Shown here one piece after another: positions 52,569 through 61,448 of a stretch of DNA of 64,000 bases. The stretch covers positions 4,146,001 through 4,210,000 of the forward strand of contig NZ_CP065425.1 of assembly GCF_016772275.1 (NCBI RefSeq), read 5' to 3'. This stretch comes from Heyndrickxia vini (GTDB lineage Bacteria; Bacillota; Bacilli; Bacillales; Bacillaceae_C). Every line of letters starts with the position of its first letter. Within the stretch, counting starts at the first letter, position 1. Under the pieces are notes generated by a model. That model was not told the origin of the DNA. It saw only the letters and a program-made list of their open reading frames with translations, and did no database searches. A program made the translations under genes and the position numbers.

Positions 52569-54044
52569 TTGAGTGCGTTTGAAGAGTTAAAACTGATGGA
52601 TATGAAAAATAAAAACAAATTGATGCTCATTACCTATTTAGCGTCAACCATTTTGGGATTAGCTAGTTTACTGGCTTTAAAATCGGATTTTTGGACAACT
52701 TTTTCCTATGTTTTTCAAATCCTTTTTTACCCTATTGTATTTTTTCTAGCAAAGAAATATAAAAAGGACTATATATTTCCTTATGTCATTGTTGTTTTCA
52801 TGAATTTATTTAATTTGGGTTTAGTCATGTTAAATGGTGGTTCATTATCAACGGCACTATCTATTTTCTTCTTTTCTGTTTTTTCTGCAGTACAATTTAA
52901 TAAAACAATTTTTGGAATCGGATATTTACTTGGATTTGTCACACTTATATTAAATAATCTTTTTCCTACAAAAAACTATTCATATATCCAAGGGGAATTA
53001 AGCTCTTTTATTATTATTTATTTATTTTCCGGCGTTCTTTTAGGGATGTTAATCGTATTAAACCAAAAACAATATAAGAAACTAGAAGAATATATAAACT
53101 TAACAGAGGCAGATACACGATTCAAGGAAGAACAAAAAAATCGTCTTGAGAAGGAAATGCTCACCATTGCCGAAAGTATCGGAAAGATTAGTGAAAAGGT
53201 ACAATATAGTCTTGGTTCTCAGGAAGAAATGAAACTTGCAATGAATGAAGTTTCCGCTGGTAGCCAAGTACAAAGCGAACAGATTTCTGAAATTGCTGAA
53301 AATGCCCATAAAAATTTACAAGCGATTCATGAGATGAATAAAATTTCAGCGGAATTGATCGAGGATTCAACTAAAACTAGTGCCCTTGCAGGCGAAGGTC
53401 AAGAGAAGGCCAATCATCTTACAAAAGAAATGGACCATCTCCAAAATGTCATTCATAAACTTAGTGAAAACTTTACTACTTTAACCAAAAAAATTGAAGA
53501 AACCAATCAATTTGCTAATAATATTAAGCAAATAACAGAACAAACCAATCTTTTGGCTCTAAATGCTTCCATCGAGGCTGCTCGTGCCGGCGAGGCTGGG
53601 AAAGGATTCTCAGTAGTAGCTGAGGAAATAAGAAAACTAGCCGATTTAACAAAGGATATTACAATAAAAATCACAGAAAACTTAAGTGAAGTAAATAATA
53701 CAAATCAACTTGCACAAGAAAATATGCAAACAAGTAGTGTAAGTTTAAATCAAAGCGTTGAATCGACTAAGGAAGTGACTAGTAGATTCAGCCAACTCGA
53801 TGAAATGCTTAAAAAGCTAAAAAACCAATTCATAGAATTCGAAAAGTTTTCTAATGAGGTTGGGAAAAACAGTGAAAATGTAGAATCATCTACAACTGAA
53901 TTTGCTGCTATTATCGAACAGGCAACGGCCAGCTTACAACAAATTAGTGCATCCGTTGAGAACATGACATCTGACAGCCATTCAATCGCAACTTATATCC
54001 AAGAGACAGCATCTAGTACGGAAAATATTAAAAATAGCTTTTAA
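52569..54044 (+). CDS. Methyl-accepting chemotaxis-like protein with six-helix membrane domain
   Basis: About 491 residues. The N-terminal ~170 hold six TM helices with very short loops and no extracellular domain. The cytoplasmic rest is a long coiled coil with the receptor tip [20 protein letters not shown] then [20 protein letters not shown], which contacts CheA/CheW. There is no obvious HAMP. GGAGGG fits TTG 52569; the frame opens earlier at 52542. A sigma-D promoter lies upstream, so it is expressed with flagella. It may sense membrane state or energy level. Confidence 0.88.
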   Translation: MSAFEELKLMDMKNKNKLMLITYLASTILGLASLLALKSDFWTTFSYVFQILFYPIVFFLAKKYKKDYIFPYVIVVFMNLFNLGLVMLNGGSLSTALSIFFFSVFSAVQFNKTIFGIGYLLGFVTLILNNLFPTKNYSYIQGELSSFIIIYLFSGVLLGMLIVLNQKQYKKLEEYINLTEADTRFKEEQKNRLEKEMLTIAESIGKISEKVQYSLGSQEEMKLAMNEVSAGSQVQSEQISEIAENAHKNLQAIHEMNKISAELIEDSTKTSALAGEGQEKANHLTKEMDHLQNVIHKLSENFTTLTKKIEETNQFANNIKQITEQTNLLALNASIEAARAGEAGKGFSVVAEEIRKLADLTKDITIKITENLSEVNNTNQLAQENMQTSSVSLNQSVESTKEVTSRFSQLDEMLKKLKNQFIEFEKFSNEVGKNSENVESSTTEFAAIIEQATASLQQISASVENMTSDSHSIATYIQETASSTENIKNSF

Positions 54045-54051
54045 TAAATGC

Positions 54052-54086
54052 AAAAAGGGTGTCCATTATTTGGACATCCCTTTTTT
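54052..54086 (+). terminator. Terminator after the second chemoreceptor gene
   Basis: AAAAAGGGTGTCCA (54052-54065) pairs with TGGACATCCCTTTTTT (54071-54086) with one bulged base; T run on the plus strand. Confidence 0.8.
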
Positions 54087-54193
54087 GATATTGGGGCAAA
54101 TTGACTTGTCCATTGTCACACCAATATTGTAACTACTTCACTAATGTGTCAAAATCAAAATAAATATATTTGTAAAATTGGAGGGGATCAAAA

Positions 54194-55111
54194 ATGAAAA
54201 CAATGAAATTAGGAAGCAGTATGTTAGATGTACCGGTTGTAGCTGTCGGTTGTATGAGAATCAACTCGTTAGATAAAACGGAAGCTGAACGTTTTGTTCA
54301 AACCGCTTTAGAAGAAGGTGCAAATTTCTTCGACCATGCAGACATTTACGGGAGTGGAACATGCGAAGAAATTTTTGCAGATGCCATCAACATGAATGCA
54401 GATATCCGTGAGAACCTTATTTTACAATCAAAATGCGGCATTCGCAAAGGTATGTTTGATTTTTCAAAGGAGCATATTTTAGAATCAGTAGACGGCATTT
54501 TAAAACGGCTGAAAACCGACTATCTTGATGTTTTGCTTCTGCACCGTCCAGATGCACTTATAGAACCCGAAGAAGTAGCCGAAGCCTTTGATATTCTTGA
54601 AAGTTCCGGAAAGGTGCGACATTTCGGTATCTCCAACCAAAAACCAATGCAAATTGAATTACTAAAAAAGTACGTCAAGCAACCGCTTGTTGCAAACCAG
54701 CTTCAGCTAAGTATCACTAATGCCACTATGATTTCTAATGGAATAAATGTAAATATGGAAAATGATTCAGCTGTAAATCGTGACGGCAGTGTTCTTGATT
54801 ATTGCAGACTAAATGATATTACCATTCAACCTTGGTCACCTTTTCAATATGGATTCTTTGAAGGTGTCTTTCTTGGAAATAACAAGTTTCCTGAACTAAA
54901 TCAGAAAATTAATGAAATCGCTGAAAAATATAATGTTAGCAACACAACCATTGCCATCGCATGGCTTTTACGCCACCCTGCAAAAATGCAACCTATCATT
55001 GGCACAATGAATGTTAATAGACTAAAGGATTGTTGCACGGCAAGCGAGATTTATTTAACACGTGAAGAATGGTATAGCATCTATCGTGCCGCGGGTAATA
55101 TCCTTCCATAA
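54194..55111 (+). CDS. Aldo/keto reductase (YdhF-like)
   Basis: A 305-residue NADPH-dependent TIM-barrel reductase. The catalytic tetrad is visible: Asp and Tyr in FFDHADIYGSG, Lys in LQSKCGI, His in VLLLHRPDAL. The C-terminal cofactor motif is in MQPIIGTMNVNRLKD. GGAGGGG precedes ATG 54194. It is similar to B. subtilis YdhF and related oxidoreductases. Monocistronic with its own terminator. The substrate is not known; small aldehydes are typical. Confidence 0.92.
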   Translation: MKTMKLGSSMLDVPVVAVGCMRINSLDKTEAERFVQTALEEGANFFDHADIYGSGTCEEIFADAINMNADIRENLILQSKCGIRKGMFDFSKEHILESVDGILKRLKTDYLDVLLLHRPDALIEPEEVAEAFDILESSGKVRHFGISNQKPMQIELLKKYVKQPLVANQLQLSITNATMISNGINVNMENDSAVNRDGSVLDYCRLNDITIQPWSPFQYGFFEGVFLGNNKFPELNQKINEIAEKYNVSNTTIAIAWLLRHPAKMQPIIGTMNVNRLKDCCTASEIYLTREEWYSIYRAAGNILP

Positions 55112-55136
55112 TCATCGTACAATCGTCTAAAAGGAT

Positions 55137-55168
55137 AGCGAACAACTATACAGTGTTGTTCGCTTTTC
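55137..55168 (+). terminator. Terminator after the aldo/keto reductase gene
   Basis: AGCGAACAAC (55137-55146) and GTTGTTCGCT (55155-55164) pair perfectly, followed by TTTC. Confidence 0.8.
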
Positions 55169-55258
55169 ATCATTCAAAGAAATTCTGCCCATCACCATAT
55201 AGCATGCAAAATGGATTTACTATACAATATTTTTAAGAAATCAGATCGGGTGATTGTA

Positions 55259-55945
55259 TTGTTTAAACTTTTATTAATTGAAGATGATACTACTCTTTAC
55301 CATGAAATTAAAGATCGATTATCGAGTTGGTCTTATGACGTATATGGTGTTACAGATTTTAATCATGTAATGCAAGATTTTACATCTATTAAACCAGATT
55401 TAGTTATTATTGATATCCAATTGCCGAAATTCGATGGATTCCACTGGTGCCGAATGATTCGCGCGCATTCAAATGTTCCCATCATCTTTCTTTCGTCTCG
55501 CGATCATCCTACCGACATGGTGATGTCCATGCAGCTAGGTGCAGATGATTTTATGCAAAAGCCATTTCATTTTGATGTGCTAATTGCAAAAATCCAGGCA
55601 ATTCTCCGCCGCGTATATAACTATAATACGGAAGAAACTGTTCTCAAAACATGGTGTGCGGCAACGATTGATTACGAAAAAAACATGGTCTCCAATGAAA
55701 TAGGCTCCATTGAACTGACAAAAAATGAAATTTTTATTTTAAAACAGTTAATTGAACAAAAAAATAAAATCGTTAGTCGGGAATCATTAATTAACAGCTT
55801 ATGGGAAGATGAGCGTTTCGTGAGCGATAATACATTAACTGTCAATGTAAACCGATTACGAAAAAAATTAGACGAAATCGGTTTGGGGCAATTTATCGAA
55901 ACAAAAGTAGGACAAGGCTATATCGCAGTAGAAGAGGCATTTTAA
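55259..55945 (+). CDS. bceR: Response regulator BceR
   Basis: A 228-residue OmpR-type regulator. The receiver domain has the acidic pair in LLIEDD, the phospho-acceptor Asp in VIIDIQLPKFDGF and the Lys in MQKPFHF. The C-terminal winged helix carries VSDNTLTVNVNRLRKKL. The frame opens at 55211, but TTG 55259 with CGGGTGAT gives the start MFKLLLIEDD known from B. subtilis BceR, and the earlier ATG lies in promoter-like sequence (ACTATACAAT). It activates bceAB when phosphorylated by BceS in response to bacitracin-type peptides. Confidence 0.93.
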   Translation: MFKLLLIEDDTTLYHEIKDRLSSWSYDVYGVTDFNHVMQDFTSIKPDLVIIDIQLPKFDGFHWCRMIRAHSNVPIIFLSSRDHPTDMVMSMQLGADDFMQKPFHFDVLIAKIQAILRRVYNYNTEETVLKTWCAATIDYEKNMVSNEIGSIELTKNEIFILKQLIEQKNKIVSRESLINSLWEDERFVSDNTLTVNVNRLRKKLDEIGLGQFIETKVGQGYIAVEEAF

Positions 55946-55946
55946 T

Positions 55947-56951
55947 ATGATTAAAAAATTTTTAATCGAAAGATTTAGTTGGATCTTCCTATTTTTATTT
56001 CTGCAACTCTTGTTTGTCTTTATTGCAATTATTGATACGGCCATCCCGCTTTCGTCTATTCTTTATATTGTCTTTTTATCCTTTATCATCTTTATCTTTT
56101 TTGTCATCATTCGTTATCAAAAGGAAACAAAATTCTACCGTAGCCTCGAAGAATGGGAAAACAGTCTTGATGTAACAAGAATCACCAATGCGGAAAGTCC
56201 TTTTGAACATATTATTGAAGATTGTATAACGAATCAAACAGAGATGCTGAAAAAGAATTCTTCACTTAATCTAATGTCATTAGAAAAGGAGAAAGATGAA
56301 CTATTATCCTGGATTCATGAAGTGAAAACACCATTAACAGCAATGAGCTTAATGATTGATCGTTTAGAAGATGAAAAGATGAAAGCACAATTAACCCATG
56401 AATGGCTGCGAATCCATCTGCTGCTTGACACCCAGCTTCATCAAAAGCGGATTCCATTTATGGAAAATGATTTATTCATGGAAAAAGTAAACCTCCAATC
56501 GCTCATTGTAAAAGAAATTAAAACTTTACAATCATGGTGTATGCAAAAGGGCATTGGGTTTAATATGGAAGTAGAAGTGACAGAAGTGGTTAGTGATGGA
56601 AAATGGGTTGCCTTCATCATCAGACAGCTTTTAACAAATGCCGTTAAATATAGTGAAGGATCAGATATTTTGATTAGAACCTATGAGCAAAATGGACAAA
56701 CAGTCCTAGAAGTCAAAGATTCCGGACGAGGGATCGATCCCAAGGATTTGCCGCGAATATTCGATAAAGGGTTCACCTCTACTGCCGAACATCAAGATCA
56801 TGCAGCAACAGGAATGGGGCTCTACTTAGCCAAAAGAAGTGCCAAATCCTTGTTGATAACTATTGATGTGCAATCCACTTTGGGAAAAGGGACAACCTTT
56901 ACATTAACATTTCCAAAGAGAAATGAGTTTCATCAAATTACGGGCGTGTGA
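55947..56951 (+). CDS. bceS: Intramembrane-sensing histidine kinase BceS
   Basis: A 334-residue kinase. Two TM helices at the N terminus (FSWIFLFLFLQLLFVFIAII and ILYIVFLSFIIFIFFVII) are separated by a few residues only, so it has no input domain and reads the state of the BceAB transporter. The phospho-accepting His is in WIHEVKTPLTAM. The ATPase has LLTNAVKYS (N box), DSGRGIDPKD (G1) and GMGLYLAKR (G2). It begins two bases after bceR stops and is co-transcribed. Confidence 0.94.
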   Translation: MIKKFLIERFSWIFLFLFLQLLFVFIAIIDTAIPLSSILYIVFLSFIIFIFFVIIRYQKETKFYRSLEEWENSLDVTRITNAESPFEHIIEDCITNQTEMLKKNSSLNLMSLEKEKDELLSWIHEVKTPLTAMSLMIDRLEDEKMKAQLTHEWLRIHLLLDTQLHQKRIPFMENDLFMEKVNLQSLIVKEIKTLQSWCMQKGIGFNMEVEVTEVVSDGKWVAFIIRQLLTNAVKYSEGSDILIRTYEQNGQTVLEVKDSGRGIDPKDLPRIFDKGFTSTAEHQDHAATGMGLYLAKRSAKSLLITIDVQSTLGKGTTFTLTFPKRNEFHQITGV

Positions 56952-56962
56952 CAAAAATGTCA
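56949..56962. promoter_or_regulatory. BceR binding site upstream of bceA
   Basis: TGACA-AAAA-TGTCA, a perfect dyad matching the BceR consensus TNACA-N4-TGTAA at all but one base. It starts at the bceS stop codon, about 60 bp before the bceA -10. Confidence 0.65.
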
Positions 56963-57015
56963 CATGCTTTTATTTTTTGTTCGCTTAATCGAAGGATAAT
57001 GAAATTTTGGCTCGT

Positions 57016-57021
57016 TATAAT
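57016..57021 (+). promoter_or_regulatory. bceA -10 element with weak -35
   Basis: Perfect TATAAT but no good -35 at 17 bases (AGGATA), as expected for an activator-dependent promoter. Confidence 0.55.
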
Positions 57022-57051
57022 AAGATTATTAAATGAAGGAGCGATTCAAAA

Positions 57052-57813
57052 ATGAAAATATTAGATGCAAATAATATTTATAAAATATATGGAAATAAGT
57101 TTAATAAACAAGAAGTATTAAAAGGCATTGATATAAGTGTTGAAAAAGGAGAATTTGTCAGCATCATGGGGCCTTCAGGTTCTGGTAAAACAACCTTGCT
57201 TAATGTCCTTTCCTCTATCGACAGGGTAAGCAACGGAACCATCCAAATTGATGGGAAAGATATGACCCGGATGAAGGAAAAGCAGTTAGCTGAATTTCGC
57301 AAAAGCCATTTAGGTTTTATCTTTCAAGACTATAATCTACTGGATACATTGACTGTTAAAGAAAATATCCTATTGCCATTATCGATTACCAAAGTGCCAA
57401 AAAAAGAAGCAGAACAAAAATTTAAGGAAGTGGCAACTGAACTTGGTATTTACGAATTGAAAGATAAGTATCCGAATGAAATTTCCGGAGGACAAAAACA
57501 ACGTACCTCTGCCGCTAGGTCGTTTATCCACCATCCAAATATTATTTTTGCCGACGAACCAACGGGTGCCCTTGATTCAAAATCGGCTTCCGACCTATTA
57601 AATAAGCTTAACGATTTAAATGCGAAGCTTAACGCAACCATTGTAATGGTCACTCATGACCCAGTCGCAGCAAGCTATTGCAATAGAGTTATTTTTATAA
57701 AGGATGGAAAAATCTATACGCAGTTAAACAAAGGAGAAGAAACGAGACAAGCCTTTTTTAACGATATTATGAAAACACAAGCAGTATTAGGTGGTGTGCA
57801 AAATGAGCATTAA
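57052..57813 (+). CDS. bceA: Antimicrobial peptide ABC transporter ATPase BceA
   Basis: A 253-residue ATPase. Walker [10 protein letters not shown], signature EISGGQKQR, Walker [13 protein letters not shown] and the switch His in MVTHDPVAA are complete, and the order is of the LolD/MacB-type branch. It powers the BceB permease, which frees lipid II-cycle intermediates from bacitracin-like peptides and reports flux to BceS. ATG 57052 has AAGGAG upstream. It overlaps bceB by 11 bases. Confidence 0.94.
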   Translation: MKILDANNIYKIYGNKFNKQEVLKGIDISVEKGEFVSIMGPSGSGKTTLLNVLSSIDRVSNGTIQIDGKDMTRMKEKQLAEFRKSHLGFIFQDYNLLDTLTVKENILLPLSITKVPKKEAEQKFKEVATELGIYELKDKYPNEISGGQKQRTSAARSFIHHPNIIFADEPTGALDSKSASDLLNKLNDLNAKLNATIVMVTHDPVAASYCNRVIFIKDGKIYTQLNKGEETRQAFFNDIMKTQAVLGGVQNEH

Positions 57814-59749
57814 TCGCCTCATTCTCCGCAACCTGAAAAAGAATATTAAAAATTACTATCTCTATGTTTTTGCTTTAATCTTTAGTGTCGCTCTTTATTT
57901 CGCGTTTGTTACGTTACAGTATGACCCATCCATGACTGAAGCAAAAGGAACGATTAAAGGTGCCGCTGCGTTGAAAACGGCATCCATCCTCCTCATTGCA
58001 ATTGTTGCGATCTTTCTTTTATATGCGAATAAGCTCTTTATGAAGCGTCGCAGTAAAGAAATTGGTTTATTTCAATTGATTGGAATGACAAAGAACGGCA
58101 TCTTCCGTCTTATGAGTGTTGAGAACTTAATCCTTTATTATGGTTCTTTACTAATCGGTATCTTTATCGGATTTTCCTGTTCTAAGTTGATTATGATGAT
58201 ATTATTTAAAATTACGGACGTAGAAACAAACGCAACTCTTCAGTTTTCTGTGGAAGCTTTAATACAAACAATTATTGTCTTTACGCTCATCTACCTTGTT
58301 ATCCTGTTAATGAACTATGTATTTATTAAAAGACAAACAATTTTATCCTTATTTAGAGTGATATCTTCTGCAGAAGGAAAAGTGAAAAAAATAAGTGTTT
58401 TTGAAGTATTGATTGGAATTATTGGCATTGTATTAATTATTTCAGGTTATTATGTTTCATCAAAATTATTTGATGGAGACTTTTCAACCATGTATGGGCT
58501 TTTCGGGGCAATGATCTTCATTCTCGGCGCTGTCATCATTGGAACGTATCTTTTTTATAAAGGATCTGTCACATTTATTACGAATGTTATTAGGAAAAAG
58601 AAAGGCGGATACCTGAATATTAATGAAGTATTATCTCTTTCTTCAATCATGTTTCGAATGAAATCAAACGCCTTGTTACTAACGATTATTACAACCGTTT
58701 CTGCACTTGCCATCGGTTTATTGTCGCTATGCTATATCTCTTATTACTCAGCAGAGAAAACCGCAGAGCAGAATGTACCTACTCACTTCTCGATAACAAA
58801 TAATAAAGATGCTGCCAAATTTGAGAAGGAATTAAATGCAAAAAAGATCTCCTATAATGAAAAAAGATTCGATGTCATCCAAGTAGATATCGATACAAGC
58901 AAAATAATTGAATCTAGTTTAAAACAATTTAATGGTGATTTGACTGCTATGGATTTTCCTGTCATAAGTGACAAATCTGTGAAAGACCTTAATCTTTCAA
59001 AGGATGAGACACTCTTTAGCGGATTTGAAGGGATGCTGTCAAAAGTATTGTCCTTCAAAGATTCAGGAACTCTTGTTTTAAAAGGAAAAACGGAAAGAAT
59101 TCCACAGAAATACGTTGGTCTAAACGAAGAGTTCATTCTTCCTTATAATTTCACATATGGTGGATTTCCTGTTGCCATTGTAGATGACACAGTTTTCCAA
59201 CAACTAAAGAAGGATCTCAATCCTAAAATCCAAACTAATCATTCCCTTTATATTGGTATCAATATAGATGATAAAGCTAATATAGAAGAGGCGGACAGAC
59301 TTTTCCAAGAGCTTCATCTTGATGACCATCCCGGGAATTTATCACGCCTTTTGATGAGCAGCAGCCAGAAACAATCGATGGGACTGATCATGTTTATCGT
59401 CGGTTTCCTCGGATTAACTTTCTTGATTACATCCGGTTGTATTCTTTATTTTAAACAAATGGATGAAAGTGAAGATGAAAAACCAAACTACACGATCTTG
59501 AGAAAACTCGGTTTTACCCAAATGGATTTATTAAAGGGTATTCAAGCAAAACAACTCTTTAATTTCGGTATTCCTTTAGCCGTTGGATTACTCCATAGTT
59601 ACTTCGCCGTTAAATCAGGCTGGTTCATGTTTGGTACTGAACTGTGGACACCGATGATTGCTGTTATGGTTTTATACACAGTCCTATATTCAATCTTCGG
59701 CATATTATCTGTTCTTTATTACAAAAAAGTGATTAAGGATGCACTATAA
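57803..59749 (+). CDS. bceB: Antimicrobial peptide ABC transporter permease BceB
   Basis: A 648-residue permease. Ten TM helices in the BceB order (one, three, then two, two and a last set), with a large extracellular domain of about 200 residues between TM7 and TM8 (around 330-525, [14 protein letters not shown] to MSSSQKQSM). The domain is where peptide specificity is thought to lie. AGGTGG fits ATG 57803; the frame opens at 57791. It ends at a clear terminator. Confidence 0.92.
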   Translation: MSINRLILRNLKKNIKNYYLYVFALIFSVALYFAFVTLQYDPSMTEAKGTIKGAAALKTASILLIAIVAIFLLYANKLFMKRRSKEIGLFQLIGMTKNGIFRLMSVENLILYYGSLLIGIFIGFSCSKLIMMILFKITDVETNATLQFSVEALIQTIIVFTLIYLVILLMNYVFIKRQTILSLFRVISSAEGKVKKISVFEVLIGIIGIVLIISGYYVSSKLFDGDFSTMYGLFGAMIFILGAVIIGTYLFYKGSVTFITNVIRKKKGGYLNINEVLSLSSIMFRMKSNALLLTIITTVSALAIGLLSLCYISYYSAEKTAEQNVPTHFSITNNKDAAKFEKELNAKKISYNEKRFDVIQVDIDTSKIIESSLKQFNGDLTAMDFPVISDKSVKDLNLSKDETLFSGFEGMLSKVLSFKDSGTLVLKGKTERIPQKYVGLNEEFILPYNFTYGGFPVAIVDDTVFQQLKKDLNPKIQTNHSLYIGINIDDKANIEEADRLFQELHLDDHPGNLSRLLMSSSQKQSMGLIMFIVGFLGLTFLITSGCILYFKQMDESEDEKPNYTILRKLGFTQMDLLKGIQAKQLFNFGIPLAVGLLHSYFAVKSGWFMFGTELWTPMIAVMVLYTVLYSIFGILSVLYYKKVIKDAL

Positions 59750-59857
59750 CGATCAATTCAAACTTTAAGATATATGAAAGAGCTTTTACATTAAGTAGTT
59801 CCAATAACGTGGAGAAAATCTAAAATCACAATATGGATTAACAATATAATTAGCACA

Positions 59858-59892
59858 CAAAAGCTTGGAATTTCCCCCAAGCTTTTGTCTTT
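59858..59892. terminator. Terminator of the bce operon
   Basis: CAAAAGCTTGG (59858-59868) and CCAAGCTTTTG (59877-59887) pair perfectly, followed by TCTTT. Confidence 0.75.
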
Positions 59893-59939
59893 AATATGTT
59901 TTTTAATTAAGCTTTCATTAGATGCTTAATCGAGTTTGA

Positions 59940-60133
59940 TAAATAAGCGGAGAAAGTTCCCCTAATTAAGAAATAGCACTGAAAACACCTTAAATAGACG
60001 GGAAAATTCCGACTATTAACTCGAAAAACGTGAAAATGAGTAGTTTTGCTTTGCTTAATCGGAAAACCTCCGCTTAAATCCCCGAACCGAGCTCTATTCT
60101 GCTGTTTAACCGGAAAATATCCGCTTATTTTGA
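59940..60133. repeat. Cluster of four short CGGAAAA-type repeats in a 570-bp non-coding stretch
   Basis: Between bceB (ends 59749) and the VOC gene (60320) I see no ORF. Four imperfect copies of a ~24-base unit TTAA-N-CGGAAAA-NN-TCCGCTTA occur: about 59942-59968 (inverted), 59991-60019, 60055-60077 and 60108-60131. Each keeps a CGG...CCG dyad and an A-rich centre. Copies are spaced 35-60 bases. Confidence 0.6.
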
Positions 60134-60319
60134 TTATCTTTAATTAGCATACTATTGGTATGTTTCTCAACCGAAACGGAACTAATTACTTTTACATACT
60201 TAGGACTCTTTTTATCATGTATAATAAAATTGTCGGAAAATTCTTTCCACCTATAAATGGAGATGGGGAATTTTTCATTTAATGCTTATAACAAACTGTC
60301 GAAGGAAGGGGAAAATTTT

Positions 60320-60700
60320 ATGGATACTAATTTTATTCAAAAGGTAGGACAAATTGGGGTACCTGTTAAGGATTTAGAAAGGGCTATACACTTTTATAAA
60401 GAGCAACTGAATCTTCCTTTATTATTTCATACGGATACTATGGCATTTTTTGAATGTAACGGCCTGCGTCTTTTACTTAGCCTGCCGGAAAAAGACGAGT
60501 TTGCTTATGCTAGCTCTGTCATCTATTTTCAAGTTGAACAGATAAAAAATACATATGAGAAATTCCGTCGTAATGGAGTTGCCTTCATCGATGAGCCACA
60601 TCTTGTAGCAAAAATGGGACAAACCGAGACATGGATGACCTTTTTTACAGATACCGAAGGAAATACCCATGCTTTAATAAGTGAGGTTCATGCTCAATAG
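60320..60700 (+). CDS. VOC (glyoxalase/bleomycin-resistance/dioxygenase) superfamily protein
   Basis: A 126-residue two-repeat VOC protein. The first module starts VGQIGVPVKDLERAIHFYKE, the second ends TEGNTHALISEV. The usual first metal His is Gln here (GQIG), so metal use is uncertain. GAAGGGG fits ATG 60320; the frame opens at 60257 without support. It is monocistronic with its own terminator. The substrate is unknown. Confidence 0.82.
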   Translation: MDTNFIQKVGQIGVPVKDLERAIHFYKEQLNLPLLFHTDTMAFFECNGLRLLLSLPEKDEFAYASSVIYFQVEQIKNTYEKFRRNGVAFIDEPHLVAKMGQTETWMTFFTDTEGNTHALISEVHAQ

Positions 60701-60722
60701 CATCCTAAGTTCCTTTAAAAAC

Positions 60723-60762
60723 AAAAATGACCTATTCAACAGATGAATAAGTCATTTTTTGT
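60723..60762. terminator. Terminator between VOC gene and ycnI
   Basis: AAAAATGACCTATTCA (60723-60738) and TGAATAAGTCATTTTTT (60744-60760) pair with one mismatch; A and T tracts on both sides allow either direction. Confidence 0.75.
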
Positions 60763-60767
60763 TTTTA

Positions 60768-61424
60768 TTACTTTTTACGAAAAGCCATGATAAGCGCAAC
60801 TAATGAAAGAACAACTGCTACAATTGATAAGATTAAAGGAAGTGAAGTAGATTTAGCAGCGTCTGATGTTTCCACATCCGCTGTTTTTGTTTCCTCTTTT
60901 TTTGTTGTATTGGTTGTAGCCTGATCATCATGATGTTGCTCTGTAGAGGCACCTGCAACGATATCCGTAATTGAATGAGGTGTATCTCCCCCTTCATCTT
61001 TCGTCCATTCTACAATACTGCCATCTTTATAAAATTGGAAAGCATCCCATGCAATTTTTGCGGCCTTATCAGGGTTTTTCGCAACAAACGTAAACTGTTG
61101 GAATTGACCAGGTAAGATTCCTTCACTAGTAGCCTCGAAAGTAAAAGATTTTATTTTTCCATTGGCATCTTTTTCAGAGGAATATTTCCACCCAGGTATC
61201 GGCTGGTAAGACTCAATTTCTACGCCCTCTGGTGCTTTAATCGTAAATTTAGTTGTAGGGATTTCTTTTTCTGTTGGAACTTTAACTGTATATGTTTCCC
61301 AAGCACCTGTTGTTGAAGTTGTTGGGTTCACTGTCACATGGGCACTTGCCGCACATGAAAACAAAAATAATCCAAAAACTGTTGGTAAAAGTACTTTTGA
61401 CATCTTTTTGATCGTCTTTTTCAT
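60768..61424 (-). CDS. ycnI: YcnI family copper-binding membrane protein
   Basis: A 218-residue protein. A Sec signal peptide ends at SCAASA; the mature chain begins with His (AHVTVNP), the residue that with Trp (GAWETYT) binds copper in the DUF1775 fold. A long linker rich in Thr/Glu and His follows, and a C-terminal TM helix (LPLILSIVAVVLSLVALIMAF) anchors it outside. It is the last gene of ycnKJI and probably hands copper to YcnJ. Confidence 0.9.
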   Translation of the reverse strand: MKKTIKKMSKVLLPTVFGLFLFSCAASAHVTVNPTTSTTGAWETYTVKVPTEKEIPTTKFTIKAPEGVEIESYQPIPGWKYSSEKDANGKIKSFTFEATSEGILPGQFQQFTFVAKNPDKAAKIAWDAFQFYKDGSIVEWTKDEGGDTPHSITDIVAGASTEQHHDDQATTNTTKKEETKTADVETSDAAKSTSLPLILSIVAVVLSLVALIMAFRKK

Positions 61425-61448
61425 TTTCGATTCTCCTCTTATTCTAAA

